Below are positions 1 to 10,217 of a stretch of 64,000 nucleotides of DNA, piece by piece (positions within the stretch are counted from its first letter, which is position 1; each line of letters opens with the position of its first letter). Below the pieces are notes generated by a model that made no database searches, was not told the origin of the DNA, and saw only the letters and a list, made by a program, of their open reading frames with translations. The stretch spans positions 1,116,001 to 1,180,000 of the forward strand of contig OX637797.1 of NCBI GenBank assembly GCA_951802425.1, given 5' to 3'. The stretch is from Clavaria fumosa (lineage: Eukaryota; Basidiomycota; Agaricomycetes; Agaricales; Clavariaceae). A program made the translations under genes and the position numbers.

Positions 1-648
1 TGGCAAAGAGGGGAGTCCAGAATCGTCGCATACAACTTCCAGAGATATCTCTTCATCAGGAATATATGTGGGCCGGGTCGGATAGGATCAGTATAAGCAG
101 AACTCATTTGGTTCGGTTTCAAACACAAATTCAGCTGGGAGATGTGTAGCCTCAGGTTCCACAGGTAATAAGGGATCTGGAAAGGGTAATGAAGCCTGTA
201 CAATAGGCTTTGGTTTAGGTCTGGGGATATGTGGAATTGATGATGATGTTGGGGGCAGGAAGTCATCGAACCGGGCTGGGAAACGACGTTGACGACCAGA
301 AGAAGTGGGCGGGATGGCTCACTCTGCCTCAGGGGGCGGGTTGGGTTGCTCTGCCTGCCTCAGGAGGCGCATTGGCCATGGTATGGGGGAAATCCTGTTT
401 GAACCCGATCTGGTTGGTCCAATGCAATTTGATACAAACTCATCACGTACTTGTTCATTGAGTTCCATAAATCTTTGCTCCTCAACCATGGCACTAGATA
501 GCACCTTTGCAGCCTTCTCTTTCCTTCTCTCCATCTTTTCAATCAGTGCTCATGTTGTTGAGGCTGCTTTCTTGCATGTTCTACAGTGATATGCGAGTCC
601 TTGCACATTCTTGAAGGTGTTTTGACAAGCAGGACAGCAAGCAGTCAT
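1..648 (-). pseudogene. Plavaka-like transposase, N-terminal part, decayed and cut by window edge
   Basis: Read on the minus strand from an ATG at 648, the frame opens with a C2H2 zinc finger (CPAC, then HCRTCKK). A Pro-rich stretch with a FPARFDDFLPP motif follows, then a TEPNEFCLY..YPTRPTYIPDEE segment. This layout is what I know from the N-terminus of Plavaka (CACTA-like) transposases of Agaricomycetes. The frame is one continuous reading but is broken by three TGA codons, at 550-552, 319-321 and 88-90. The last sits where the family has Arg before the YPTRP motif. The catalytic part lies outside the window. I infer a dead copy; family assignment is from memory of motifs, not a search. Confidence 0.6.
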
Positions 649-1099
649 TTCAGGGAGGAATCTGTTTCCAAAGAGAGATCCAATGGTCGAGTCCAGCACC
701 CAGAGGTGATGAGTGTGATGTAGTTGTGTCCAGCGCGAACTGTTGAAGCTGGAGAGAAAAGGTGTCACATGACTCAATACAGTCCCTCGAGCACCACGCG
801 CCTCACTCCGACGCAGACTTGCCACTTCATTTCTCACTTCTGACCACTGGCATTTGTAACTGCTCCGCATCCATGATGTGCACTCGCCCAGATGTCTTAG
901 GAGTCCTGATAGTCCTGAAACAGGCTCTCAACCCCAGGATGACCAAGTTCGCTGTTGGCTTGCGAAGCGGACTCTGTCGACAGCTTTGGAGAACAGATCA
1001 CGGAAGAAAGCAAAGTATGGTGTGTCTCGGTTATAAATTCTATTCTGATATGCGATGCATAGAACAACCGAGCTGGACGCATATGTCCAGGTAGCAAAA
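649..1099. other. No gene seen between the two decayed element ORFs
   Basis: Only short overlapping frames without recognisable motifs. It may be the leader of the minus-strand transposase or flanking element DNA. Confidence 0.4.
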
Positions 1100-2587
1100 T
1101 GGATCGCTCGGAGTCAAAACCCCTTTACAAACTTCTATGAAGTTTTTCACTCTGGGATGAAGATAGACGGGTATGAAACAGATGAAGAAGATCACATTGA
1201 TCTGTAAGTCATGAGGGTCTTCGTACCCAGGACTGACCATGCCAACAGTGATGCTGCCAAACAACTCGAGTTCAATATCAAAACGTACAAACATATAATT
1301 GACAAAATACCCATGTTGGAGAGACGCATGAGCCAATTTAGAGAGAAGCCTGAAGAGCTTGATGAGCTATGCAAAGTGGTGAGAATGTTTCCGTTTCTGA
1401 TAGATATCAGTAACTCATCAGACTAGATGAATGAGAAACTCAGTAGTGCTTGTTCTGATGACTGTGGGAGCCTCCGGGATGATGTGCTCGATTATTGTAT
1501 GCCTCAAGCTTTGCAAGCCTTGCAACCCCTGATTCCAAAGAAAGCCTCGAAGTGTGGGACCCATGGTTTCAAGCATATAATTCTTGGATGCCTCCTTTGT
1601 CTGGTGAAATTCCTTGATGAATTTGATGAGGACCCAGAGGGGTGAGTGTTCTCAATAATCCGGTTCAGATATTAACATTCTCTTTTAGTATTCTTGCCCA
1701 GCTGGACACCAGTGAACTTGCAGTGACAGCACAGGACTTGCCAACATTTCTTTATGAAGGTGGCACTGTTGATTTGAAGGAAATAGATAAAGGCCTTTGT
1801 CGGGGTCATCTCCTTGTTAGAGTGAGTAATCTTTGCCTCATATACATGTAATGATGTGGATGTGTTCGATATTTTGCAGGTTTGGAAGCATATTCACAGG
1901 ACCAACATCAGCATCATAAACGGAGCCACTTCGCTCCTGCACAAAAAAAGGCCAAGCTGGCATAAACAAACTGGAGCATGTCACACCAAGGACAATCGCA
2001 TACGCAGCTGTTCATGTAAGTCATCACATAGCTGTCTACTCTCTCTATTAAGAACCATCCCTTGTAGGCTCGTTGGGTTCTTTGTGCCCAGGATGATTGG
2101 AGATGTGACGATGGACTTTTTAGTTTACAGGAGTTTTTTGATGTCATTGTGGACCTATTCGAGACAGACCCCAATGAACCATGGTGCAAAGAGACACTTG
2201 CGTGGTGGGACAGGTGCGCTTTTATGTCTATATCATCCCTTGTTGAGCTGATATGGGATCTTTAGGCAGGTCTATCTGCCGGCGAGACCCCACAATGGAC
2301 AGCCTGTGGCGAGAGGCATGGCCACCACATCCAATCTCGCAACTGTCATGGCACAACACCATGCACATCGCTTAGCAAATGGAAGTGTGACTGCAACACC
2401 AGGGTCTGATGTCACTCCCGCCTGCCTGCCTGCCAACCAGCCACCGCCGCCTACCGAATCTGCAGAAGATAGAATGCATCCTCCTGAGGCATCAACATCG
2501 GACACTATTCCTGATGGCTCTCCATGTGTACCACTTGCCTCAGGTCGCAACAGAGAGAAGCTGAAAAAGAAGCTGAAACGGTCTTGA
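1100..2587 (+). pseudogene. Decayed gene of an agaricomycete-restricted family (DUF6698-like)
   Basis: Several plus-strand exons join through plausible introns. Readable segments are a charged N-terminal stretch (about 1211-1645), then LPTFLYEGGTVDLKEIDKGL and CRGHLLVR, then HVTPRTIAYAAVHARWVL, then DWRCDDGLFSLQEFFDVIVDL ending near KETLAWWDRQVY. The C-terminus is low-complexity and Pro-rich and stops at 2587. This layout resembles the expanded agaricomycete family I know as DUF6698, often found near transposons; its function is unknown. An in-frame TAA at 1917-1919 breaks the third block, so the copy is probably dead. The start is uncertain; exons before 1211 are likely. Confidence 0.45.
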
Positions 2588-2691
2588 TGCAGTGTAAGCT
2601 TCTCCCAACAGTCCTCGCTACTATGGTAATCATTTTCTAGGACATTCATCCCCATCACCACAACGATTATGTCTGCTTCCCCATATCCTAG

Positions 2692-2829
2692 CTTTCCCTT
2701 TGCTGTCTTTGCATCTCGCTTTCTAGATGTTCCTCACTTTCCCTTTGCTGTCTTTGCATCTCGCTTTCTAGATGTTCCTCACTTTCCCTTTGCTGTCTAT
2801 GTGTGCCGCTTTCTAATAGATGTTCCTCA
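2692..2829 (+). repeat. Three tandem copies of a 45-bp unit
   Basis: The unit starting CTTTCCCTTTGCTGTC begins at 2692, 2737 and 2782, giving a 45-bp period. The first two copies are essentially identical. The third is diverged (TCTATGTGTGCC in place of TCTTTGCATCTC) and has a 3-bp insertion. It lies just after the decayed ORF that ends at 2587. Confidence 0.85.
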
Positions 2830-3180
2830 TACAAGCAATTGTATTATACTTGTTTCTGCTAATATTAAATCATCTTGGCCTGACTTGACATGACATTGCA
2901 AAGGTAGATAGAGATAGCGGTCAAGGTATGGTTACAGGCATGGGGATTGCATGGCCATCCTTACCAACTGTATCAACCTGGGTAGCCTGTGCTAATATCA
3001 CCATCCTGTTGGACATTACAACCTTACCCAATCTGTCTGTCATTGACTACTCCACCTTCCTGGGAGCTCCAGCCATATTCAGCCATCCCAGTGGGATTAA
3101 CAATTCTGGTCTGCACCTTACCATGTCATCTAGTAATGAGCACAATTATAGACAGGTAAGGTCTGCCATTAATCAGGTCA
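2830..3180. other. No gene seen
   Basis: Short frames only, no recognisable protein motif. This stretch ends at the target-site duplication of the hAT-like element. Confidence 0.4.
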
Positions 3181-3188
3181 CCCTGGTG

Positions 3189-3786
3189 TAGTATTGCCGC
3201 AGCTAGACTAGTCACGAGCCAGCTAGACCAGCTGCAGCTCGTGACTACTCTAGCTGGTCTCAATTTGTCTTAGCTGTAGTCATAGCTGCAGCTGGTGAGT
3301 TTAGCTGACTATAGTCATGGCTTAGCTGCCAACTCTTATATTATAATTATGTGTTCATTCTCACTGTAATGCCCTGGTGGTCATGACACTGTGGTACTGC
3401 CACTTTGACTAATAATGCAATGCCACTACTATCACCAGTTACAACCACTGTCACTGTCAGTTTATAAGCTGGTTCATATGCAACAAGTCCAAGAATGATA
3501 AAGTCAGCACAGCAGGGATAAAAAGGTGAGTTACAACATGGCTAACAAGATAATAGAGCATTTAACAGTGAAATATTTGAAAGATAAAGTGCTATTCTCA
3601 ACTTATTTCCTTGAAACTTTACATCAAACCTAGCCATAGCTTAGCTGCAGCTATCAGCTATGGAAATATCAATAGCCATAGTCATAGCTGCTTTGTAGCC
3701 ATAGCTGATTGCCAGCTAGGCTACAGCTACAATCAGCTAAGGCTATGGCTATTAGTCAGCTACTAGTCATAGCTGTGGCAACACTA
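3189..3786. mobile_element. Non-autonomous hAT-like element (MITE), 598 bp
   Basis: The left end reads TAGTATTGCCGCAGCTA. The reverse complement of the right end reads TAGTGTTGCCACAGCTA, so the terminal inverted repeats match at 15 of 17 positions. Both ends are flanked by the same 8 bp, CCCTGGTG (3181-3188 and 3787-3794). An 8-bp duplication and TAG-type ends are hallmarks of the hAT superfamily. The interior has no long coding frame. Both subterminal zones (about 3190-3330 and 3630-3780) are packed with AGCTA/TAGCTG motifs in both orientations, as expected for subterminal transposase-binding repeats. It must have been moved by a transposase supplied elsewhere. Confidence 0.8.
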
Positions 3787-3919
3787 CCCTGGTGGCCAAG
3801 GTGGACCTTACATTGTATGTTACTGACTGTTAAGAAATTGGCTCTTTCGCTGATGACTAGGTGCCCCACATGGTCCCTACACCCAGAGCCCTGGCATTTT
3901 AGTTAGCTGATGGCAAGGG

Positions 3920-3927
3920 GGTATAAA
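3920..3927 (+). promoter_or_regulatory. TATA box of P450 copy 1
   Basis: GGTATAAA lies about 60 bp before the ATG at 3985. The surrounding sequence (GTTAGCTGATG, then G-rich, then TATAA) is shared with the promoter of P450 copy 2, so the duplication included the promoter. Confidence 0.55.
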
Positions 3928-3984
3928 CAACAGAGTGAAGAGTGGGTGGTCATTCAAAGCCCTTTGTGTCTCCTCAAAATCAAA

Positions 3985-4775
3985 ATGTTCTGTCTCGCGC
4001 TCAAGATTTTCTGTGCCTGCATTGCTGTTTGGATCCTGACCACCATTGGCAAGCGATTTTTCATCCAGTCCACATTACACTATGTACCTGGGTCCTTCTA
4101 GGGGGTCATTTCTCTGGGTCTGTTCACTCGTTCCTGGCCGGCAAAGCACAGTTGACATTGCAGTGACTTTTTCTGCAGTTCTTTTCTCACCATGGACACA
4201 CCTGGCACATGAAAATGATTGAACAATGTGGCTGGATATTCAAACTTCATGGTGTCTTTGGTGTAGGCTTTGCCTCACTTGAATGCGGATTCTCTAAGGC
4301 TGCCCCAAACAAGATGAACAATTGTACATCACCAACCCTAAAGCCCTATACCATGTCCTCATCCAGGATCAGGCAGCGTACGAACCCCCTATCCGGACGA
4401 TTGAGTGAATGATGCCTCAGTTGCCCTCTGCACTCTTTCGTCTGACCAAGCCACATAGGTCTAACAGACTTCTTTTCAGTAATGGTCTAGCTGCAGTGGG
4501 TATGTGCATCTGCAGCGCTTGACTAAATAGCACGGATTTTAAAGTGTGTCTTTCAGGTCACCACCACAAGAGGCAGCACAAGGTCCTCAATCCGGCCTTC
4601 TCCATCACGCAAATAAAGGCCCTCACTCCAATCTTCCACAACATTGCTAACGAGGTGTGTCCGTCTTGCACATTGGCACCTGCTAAGTACCCAGAGGGTT
4701 GACTCCTTCACTCTGCCATTAGCTTGGTGATGTTCTTTCTGCATGTGTAAAGCATGGTCTGCAAGACATTGACCT
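3985..4775 (+). pseudogene. Cytochrome P450 copy 1, 5' half (disrupted)
   Basis: This is the N-terminal half of a P450 that aligns along its length with the copy at 14584. It opens with a membrane anchor (MFCLALKIFCACIAVWILTT), then the VPG region, then a block matching QLYITDPKALYHVL of copy 2, then the C-helix HHKRQHKVLNPAFS. Relative to copy 2 an extra G in VPGP puts a TAG in frame at about 4099; a compensating missing G follows about 20 bp later. The coding sequence stops at the copia insertion (GACCT, 4771-4775) inside the segment equivalent to LGDVLSA..DL and resumes at 11030. It is dead through both the frameshift and the insertion. Confidence 0.85.
4771..4775. repeat. Copia target-site duplication, left (GACCT)
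   Basis: GACCT precedes the left LTR and recurs after the right LTR at 11030-11034. The uninterrupted paralogue reads GTTGACCTCCTCCACTGG at 15387-15404, which confirms the empty site. Confidence 0.95.
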
Positions 4776-5031
4776 TGTAGAAATAACTAAAGTGATCTTT
4801 ATTAGCTCAGTCATAGTAAAGACTGTCAGTAGTACACTGTAGTACCTAAAGTGATCTTTATTCTACTCCAATTGGTCAGAAGATGTGAAATGCGGAATAG
4901 AATGCTGGTTACTCACAGCTCAGTCGTAGTAAAGACTGAGCCATGAAAAAGAAAATCATACAGCTAAAAAGAGTAATTAAATGTCCACTTGAGTAAGCAG
5001 TTGCATTACCGCTAGCACAGCAACAACAACA
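4776..5031 (-). repeat. Copia LTR, left copy (3' LTR of the minus-strand element), 256 bp
   Basis: It begins TGTAGAAATAAC and ends CAACAACAACA, so it has TG...CA ends. It matches the right LTR (10782-11029) with about 11 substitutions, nearly all transitions, plus a 7-bp and a 1-bp length difference. Confidence 0.95.
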
Positions 5032-5040
5032 TTCCCCCTC
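5032..5040 (-). other. Polypurine tract of the copia element
   Basis: On the minus (sense) strand GAGGGGGAA directly abuts the 3' LTR. This is the expected place and composition for the plus-strand primer. Confidence 0.8.
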
Positions 5041-8000
5041 AAGCGGGCAGCAATGCGAGTTCATGCACAAAAATGGTGAATGCAGGGTGCGCAAGGGGTT
5101 TTGTAAGGCTGTTGGCGACGTTCTCACTGGTCGGGACATACTCAACTGCAATCATCCCATGTTCTACCACTTCTCGCACTAGGTGATGGCAAATATCAAT
5201 ATGTTTCATATGCACGTGAAACTTGTTGTCCTTTGCTATGGCAATAGTCGACATGTTGTCAACCCAGAGCTTCATCGCGCCTTCTTTGTGTGCTCCCACC
5301 TCTGTCAGGAAAGTTCGCACCCAGTAAATTTCTCTCGCGGCATGTGCCGCAGTGACATACTCTGCTTCGGTGCTTGACTGCATGACCAATGTCTGTCTTT
5401 TCGATGACCATGTCACCACACCTTGTCCAAGCCTCATCATGAAGCCTGAGATCGAGTGCCAATCTGCTTGCAAGGCCCAATCTGCATCCGAGAAGACCTC
5501 AGGATGAATTCCCACACCACCCAATGTGAGCCAGAGGTCGTGGGTCGTGTGGAGGTATCTGATCACCCATGTGAGTGCTTCCCAGTGCTCCTGTGCGGGG
5601 TTTTGAGTGAACTGTGATAGAATCCCAATCACAAGCTGTACATCAGGGCGGGTGATAATGGCGGGCCAAAGGACCCCTCCGCAGGCCTCCTGATATGGTA
5701 CATCTATCGGTTGCTTCAGGCATTAATCCTTGAACAGCAGGACATTTGGATCCATCGCTATATGGACTTCATGTCCTTTCTCAAGGCCAAAACATTTTGC
5801 AAGTGCCTCAATATATGCTTTTTGACTCAGTGCGAGTGTTCTTGCCATCCTGTCCCTCTTGACTTCGAACCCAAGTAACCACATGAGCTCCCTTTGGTCT
5901 GTGATTTCGAATGAGGCCCTCAGCTCCCTTTTCACACCATCAACCACAGCCCTGGAATTTCCCATCACGATCATGTCATCGGTAGAAACCGGTATGTGGA
6001 CAGCTTCATCCCCTTTTGTCTGGATGAAAACCGATTGGTTGAGCTTTGACACGTTGAATCCCAGCTGTGTGAATGTGCGTGCCATGCGCTCATACCACCT
6101 CCTCCCTGCTTGTTTCAGACCGTAGAGGCCTTTTCGCAGGCAGCAAACCTTTCCTACTTCCTTATCGCCCAGTGCTCTGCTCAGTGGCTCCATGTAGACC
6201 TCATCTTCGAGGTCAGCATTCAGGTAAGCGCTCACGACGTCTATCTGGTCGATTTCCCAGTTCCGTTGGGCAGCCAGAGTCAGCAATAGCCTTATTGATC
6301 CAATTTTCGCAGCCGCAGCAAAGGTTTCATTGTAGTTTACACCCTTTGTTTGACGATGTCCGCTGGCGACAACTCACACCTTGTATTTGACAACCTCGCT
6401 GTTCGGTCCAAGCTTTACCTTGAAAACATATCCACAGGGGATTACTGGTTTGTTTGTTGGACGGTCGACAATGTCCCAGGTGCATAGGCACTTTAGAATG
6501 TTGAGCTTGGCCTGATAGGCCTGTTTCCACTGACTTGCATTGGGGCTGGCTAGTGCCTGAGCAAGTGTGCGGGGCTCGCTACCGATTGCACCTGCGTATA
6601 GGGCAATCAAGGGTACGTTGCCAGTGTATTCTAGAGCGATGTTTGCGTCACTGACATTTGCTCTTTCTGGGGGGTAGCCAGCGAGGGTCCTGTAGTATCC
6701 CTGCTGTGGGCATGTGCAGCAGGGGCGTTCCTCGTCATCCGCAGGTGGGTCAGAGAGTGCTGGTTGCACAGTTTCTGCACCGTCAGCATCTAGGGGGTCA
6801 GGCTGGTCATCATTAGAAGGTGAGTGGGGATGCAGTGTGGGTTTTCTTCTCTCCCCTTCATGCTGCATCGCTCCATGCCAGATCACTGTGTCGGGACTCT
6901 CATCTCAGTTGAATACAACCTCGCGCTCAATCCTGACCTGCCTTTTGTCAGGAAAATAAATGCAGTACCCAGTGCTTGTTGCGTCAAAACCAACGAAGTG
7001 GCCCATTTGCGCACGAGACTCAAGCTTTCCGGCCTTGACAATTTTAACCCAGGCTGTGGTTCTGAAAGCAACTGTGCAAGAGAGATCAGGGTGTTTCCCA
7101 TAGCGGGCTCAGAAAGGAGTGTGACCATCGAGTGTGCGCATGGGTGCCCTGTTTTTTATCCATGCTGCATGACTCATGGCCTTGCCCCACAGATTTCTTG
7201 GGAGCTTGGAGTCGATGAGCATAGCTCTCATGAGCTCAACCTTCGTCCTGTTCCATCATTCCACCATGCCAACTTGCTCGTGCATGTTGTGCACAGTGAG
7301 TTCTCATTTGATCTCTTTGGAGGCTAGGTGGTCTGAGAAGTTTTTGGAGGTGAACTCAGCACTGCGGTCCGAGTGTAAGTACTTCACTTTTACGCCATTT
7401 TGGGTTTCTAGGGCCGCCTCAAACTTTTTGTAGGTGTTGAGGGCCTCGGATTTATCATGTAGCGGATAGAGCTCAGTCCATCGTGTCGCATCATCAACAA
7501 AGTCGATGGTATAACAGTTTCCTCCTAGGGATTGGACAGATGCCAGCCCCCACAGATCCATGTGGATCTGCTCACCGAATTGCTCAGTGATGTTGGTGGC
7601 CTTCTGCAGGAATGGTTGACAGTGAGGTTTGGCTTGTGCACAGGCATCACAAAACGGTGTGTCTGACATGTCGTCTACTTTGATCCCTAAAACCTTGCCT
7701 GACAGAACTGCATGCTTTACTGCAGCATAGTGGATGTGCCTGAGGATGCAATGCACCTCTAACATCATAAGTTTTTGTGTTTTCACTGCTGCAAGGGCTT
7801 TGTCTGATGTAGGCGACAGTCTTGGTAACCAGTATAGGCCGTTCATCTTCAGGATTTTAGCTAGAAGTTTTCCTTGTGCAGTTTTTACAACACACAGGTT
7901 ATCTGCAAACTCCGTGATATAGCCGGCTTCAGAGAGTTTGCCAATGGAGATGAGGGTGTAGGCCATCATAAGTGTGTGCGTGATGTCCTTCAGCCTGAAC

Positions 8001-8260
8001 GTACTGATGTTATTTCCATTCAGCACCTGTAGGATTATGTTGCCGTGACCTATCGCGCTCATTTCTCTTCCGTCGGCAGCCGTTATGGGCCATTTGCTTG
8101 TAGCTGAGTAACTAACGAACATAGCTCTGTCCGGGCAAAAATGTGCCGTGGCGCCACTGTCCAGTATCATCTCAGACAACCTGGGGGGGGGTTGCCACTG
8201 TGGCAATGTCCTTGGACGGTCCTTTGAGGGATGTAAAGGCCAGGTATTCATTGCAGTCAT
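5039..8260 (-). pseudogene. pol: Copia pol: protease, integrase, reverse transcriptase, RNase H
   Basis: One minus-strand frame carries the Ty1/copia order. Protease DSGATAHF comes first, then the integrase zinc site (H-x4-H ... CDAC), integrase HMDLWG / YLHSD and the VE.WNRT region. Reverse transcriptase (QIDVVSAYLNADLEDEVYM, GLYGLKQAGR) and RNase H (DADWALQADWHSISG, SSTEAEYVTA) follow. The frame is never shifted but holds six stops: TGA at 7304, 7256, 7109, 6905 and 6374, and TAA at 5723. The usual YVDD of the polymerase active site reads STDD. Protein ends just before the polypurine tract. No full product can be made without suppression. Confidence 0.9.
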
Positions 8261-8617
8261 CCTTGTTTTGACTGACCATAGCTGCGGTGTTCATGGCTTC
8301 ACCCTTCTTTTGCCATGGGGCTTGTCCTTCCTTGGCACCTCCTTTCTGGAAGCAGTTCACAGTCTTATGGTTCGTGCATTGACAGTTTCCGCATGGGGTT
8401 TTATTTTCTGACGAGTTAGATTTTCCTCATTGGCCTTTGCCCTTTTTCGCATTGAGTGCAGCATCACCAGACTTCGACAACTGGTCGATGAGCTCATGCT
8501 GTCGAGCCTCCTTGAGGATGATGCACATCAAGTCATTCAGGTTCAGAACATTTCCAGAGAGGTTGGCACTGTGTGTGATGGAGTGTAGCAATGTGCAGTA
8601 ACTCAGAGGGATGGACA
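8172..8617 (-). pseudogene. gag: Copia gag, 3' part with zinc knuckle
   Basis: This continues gag after the Tc1-like insertion. A helical Gag segment (YVHPSELLHIATLHHT... LNDLMCIILKEARQHELIDQL) is followed by a CCHC zinc knuckle, CGNCQCTNHKTVNC (C-x2-C-x4-H-x4-C). An in-frame TGA lies at 8427-8429 just before the knuckle. Excising the nested element with one TA (1598 bp) restores the frame with the 5' part of gag. Confidence 0.85.
8183..8191 (-). other. C9 homopolymer where gag and pol frames meet
   Basis: A run of nine C on the sense strand lies where the gag frame (ending VATPPQVV, stop) and the pol frame (LSEMILDSGATAHF) diverge. One base gained or lost here would join them into the single frame usual for copia elements. 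Confidence 0.6.
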
Positions 8618-8619
8618 TA

Positions 8620-10215
8620 CAGTGACTCACAAAACTGTTCGAATGTTTTGCACTTTTGAAATGATTCACTTATAACACTCCAGGTAAAATGGCTAAAATT
8701 CTGAAGATATTTGTTATGATAGCCATGCCTCCTGGCTACAACTTTGCTCTATGTTGTAAAGTAGTATTTCCATTTTTGGTAATGTTATGACATCATTCTC
8801 TTTGTCATGTCATTCGAACAGTTTTGTTGCTGGCAATTTTATCAGTCAAATGTGTAAGTATTAGTATTCAATATGGCCTCTTTTTGCCTTCAGCACACCC
8901 CCAATCCTTCTAGGCATGCTTTCAATCAATCCCTGACAAATAGAAGCAGGTATCTTGTTCCACTCCTCTTCCACCCTTCCCACAACTGTAACACTCTACT
9001 TGGTGCCCTTTCATGCTCTCCAAGCCTCCTCTTAAGATGACTCCACACATGCTCAATGGGATTGAGGTCTGGAGATTGAGTAGGTCATATGAGGGCCTTA
9101 AAATCATGGTTCTTTAGCCAATCTTTGGCCTGGTGGCTCTGGTGCTTGAGGTCCTCATCATGTTGCAATATGATGTCTTCAGGGATCTTGTCATAGTATT
9201 GGAGGCTGGCCTGAAGTTTGGCAGTGTAAAGGTGCTTATCCATCCTCCCATCAATCCTGCAGGCATATCCCACCCCCTCCAACATCATACATCCCCATAC
9301 CATCACAGCACCACCTCCAAATGTTCTTGTTCCCTCCACCAACCTGTCACCACCCTATTTTCACCCTGCTTCTGCCTCACCCATTTCTTCCCATTGGATC
9401 CCAACCTATTGATCTTAGTCTCATCTGACCAGACAACCCTCTTCCAGTCCTCTACAGTCCAATCTTTATGTGCTATAGCAAAATCCATCCTCTCCTTCCT
9501 AGTCTACTACTAAGTAAGGGCAATCTCCCCTCAGCCATGGTGTTTAGACCTACAGTCCTTAGACACCTTCTAACAGTGTATGCAGAAATAGGCTGGTTAT
9601 TAATACTACTAAGGGTCCTGGCAATCTGCACAGTATTTTCTGCCTTGCCAGAGCTGATCAAGCATATTGCAACATGATGAGGACCTCAAGCACCAGAGCC
9701 ACCAGGCCAAAGATTGGCTAAAGAACCATGATTTTAAGGCCCTCATATGACCTACTCAATCTCCAGACCTCAATCCCATTGAGCATGTGTGGAGTCATCT
9801 TAAGAGGAGGCTTGGAGAGCATGAAAGGGCACCAAGTAGAGTGTTACAGTTGTGGGAAGGGTGGAAGAGGAGTGGAACAAGATACCTGCTTCTATTTGTC
9901 AGGGATTGATTGAAAGCATGCCTAGAAGGATTGGGGGTGTGCTGAAGGCAAAAAGAGGCCATATTGAATACTAATACTTACACATTTGACTGATAAAATT
10001 GCCAGCAACAAAACTGTTCGAATGACATGACAAAGAGAATGATGTCATAACATTACCAAAAATGGAAATACTACTTTACAACATAGAGCAAAGTTGTAGC
10101 CAGGAGGCATGGCTATCATAACAAATATCTTCAGAATTTTAGCCATTTTACCTGGAGTGTTATAAGTGAATCATTTCAAAAGTGCAAAACATTCGAACAG
10201 TTTTGTGAGTCACTG
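8620..10215 (-). mobile_element. Tc1/mariner element nested in copia gag, palindromic derivative with 553-bp inverted repeats
   Basis: Ends read CAGTGACTCAC and, inverted, the same; both are flanked by TA (8618-8619 and 10216-10217), the Tc1/mariner target. The two arms, 8620-9172 and 9663-10215, are exact inverted copies by eye, leaving a central unique part of about 490 bp. The left arm holds the 3' end of the transposase gene. The right arm, where the 5' end and N-terminal DNA-binding domain belong, holds an inverted copy of that same 3' end. It lies within copia gag and is therefore younger than the copia insertion. Confidence 0.95.
8870..9662 (-). pseudogene. Tc1-like (DD34E) transposase, N-terminally deleted and frameshifted
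   Basis: Minus-strand fragments in three frames add up to the middle and C-terminal part of a Tc1 transposase. A second HTH comes first (NTVQIARTLSSINNQPISAY..VRRCLRTVGL), then the catalytic core VVWSDETKINRLGS. FGGGAVMVWGCMM, ILQHDEDLKHQSHQAKDWL and QSPDLNPIEHVWSHLKRRL follow. The three acidic residues (DE in WSDE, D in HDED, E in PIEH) are still recognisable with 34-residue spacing. The first HTH is absent because the sequence stops at the arm junction at 9663. An in-frame TGA precedes PTQSPDLNP, where the family has Trp. It cannot encode a working enzyme. Confidence 0.85.
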
Positions 10216-10217
10216 TA

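Noticed and set aside
3200..3780. AGCT-rich repeats considered as a CRISPR array or satellite
   Set aside because: Units are irregular and in both orientations, and the block is bounded by inverted ends with an 8-bp duplication, so they are subterminal repeats of one element.
9728..9913. Plus-strand ORF identical to 8922-9107 on the minus strand
   Set aside because: It lies in the inverted-repeat arms and is an out-of-frame reading of the transposase C-terminus, not a separate gene.
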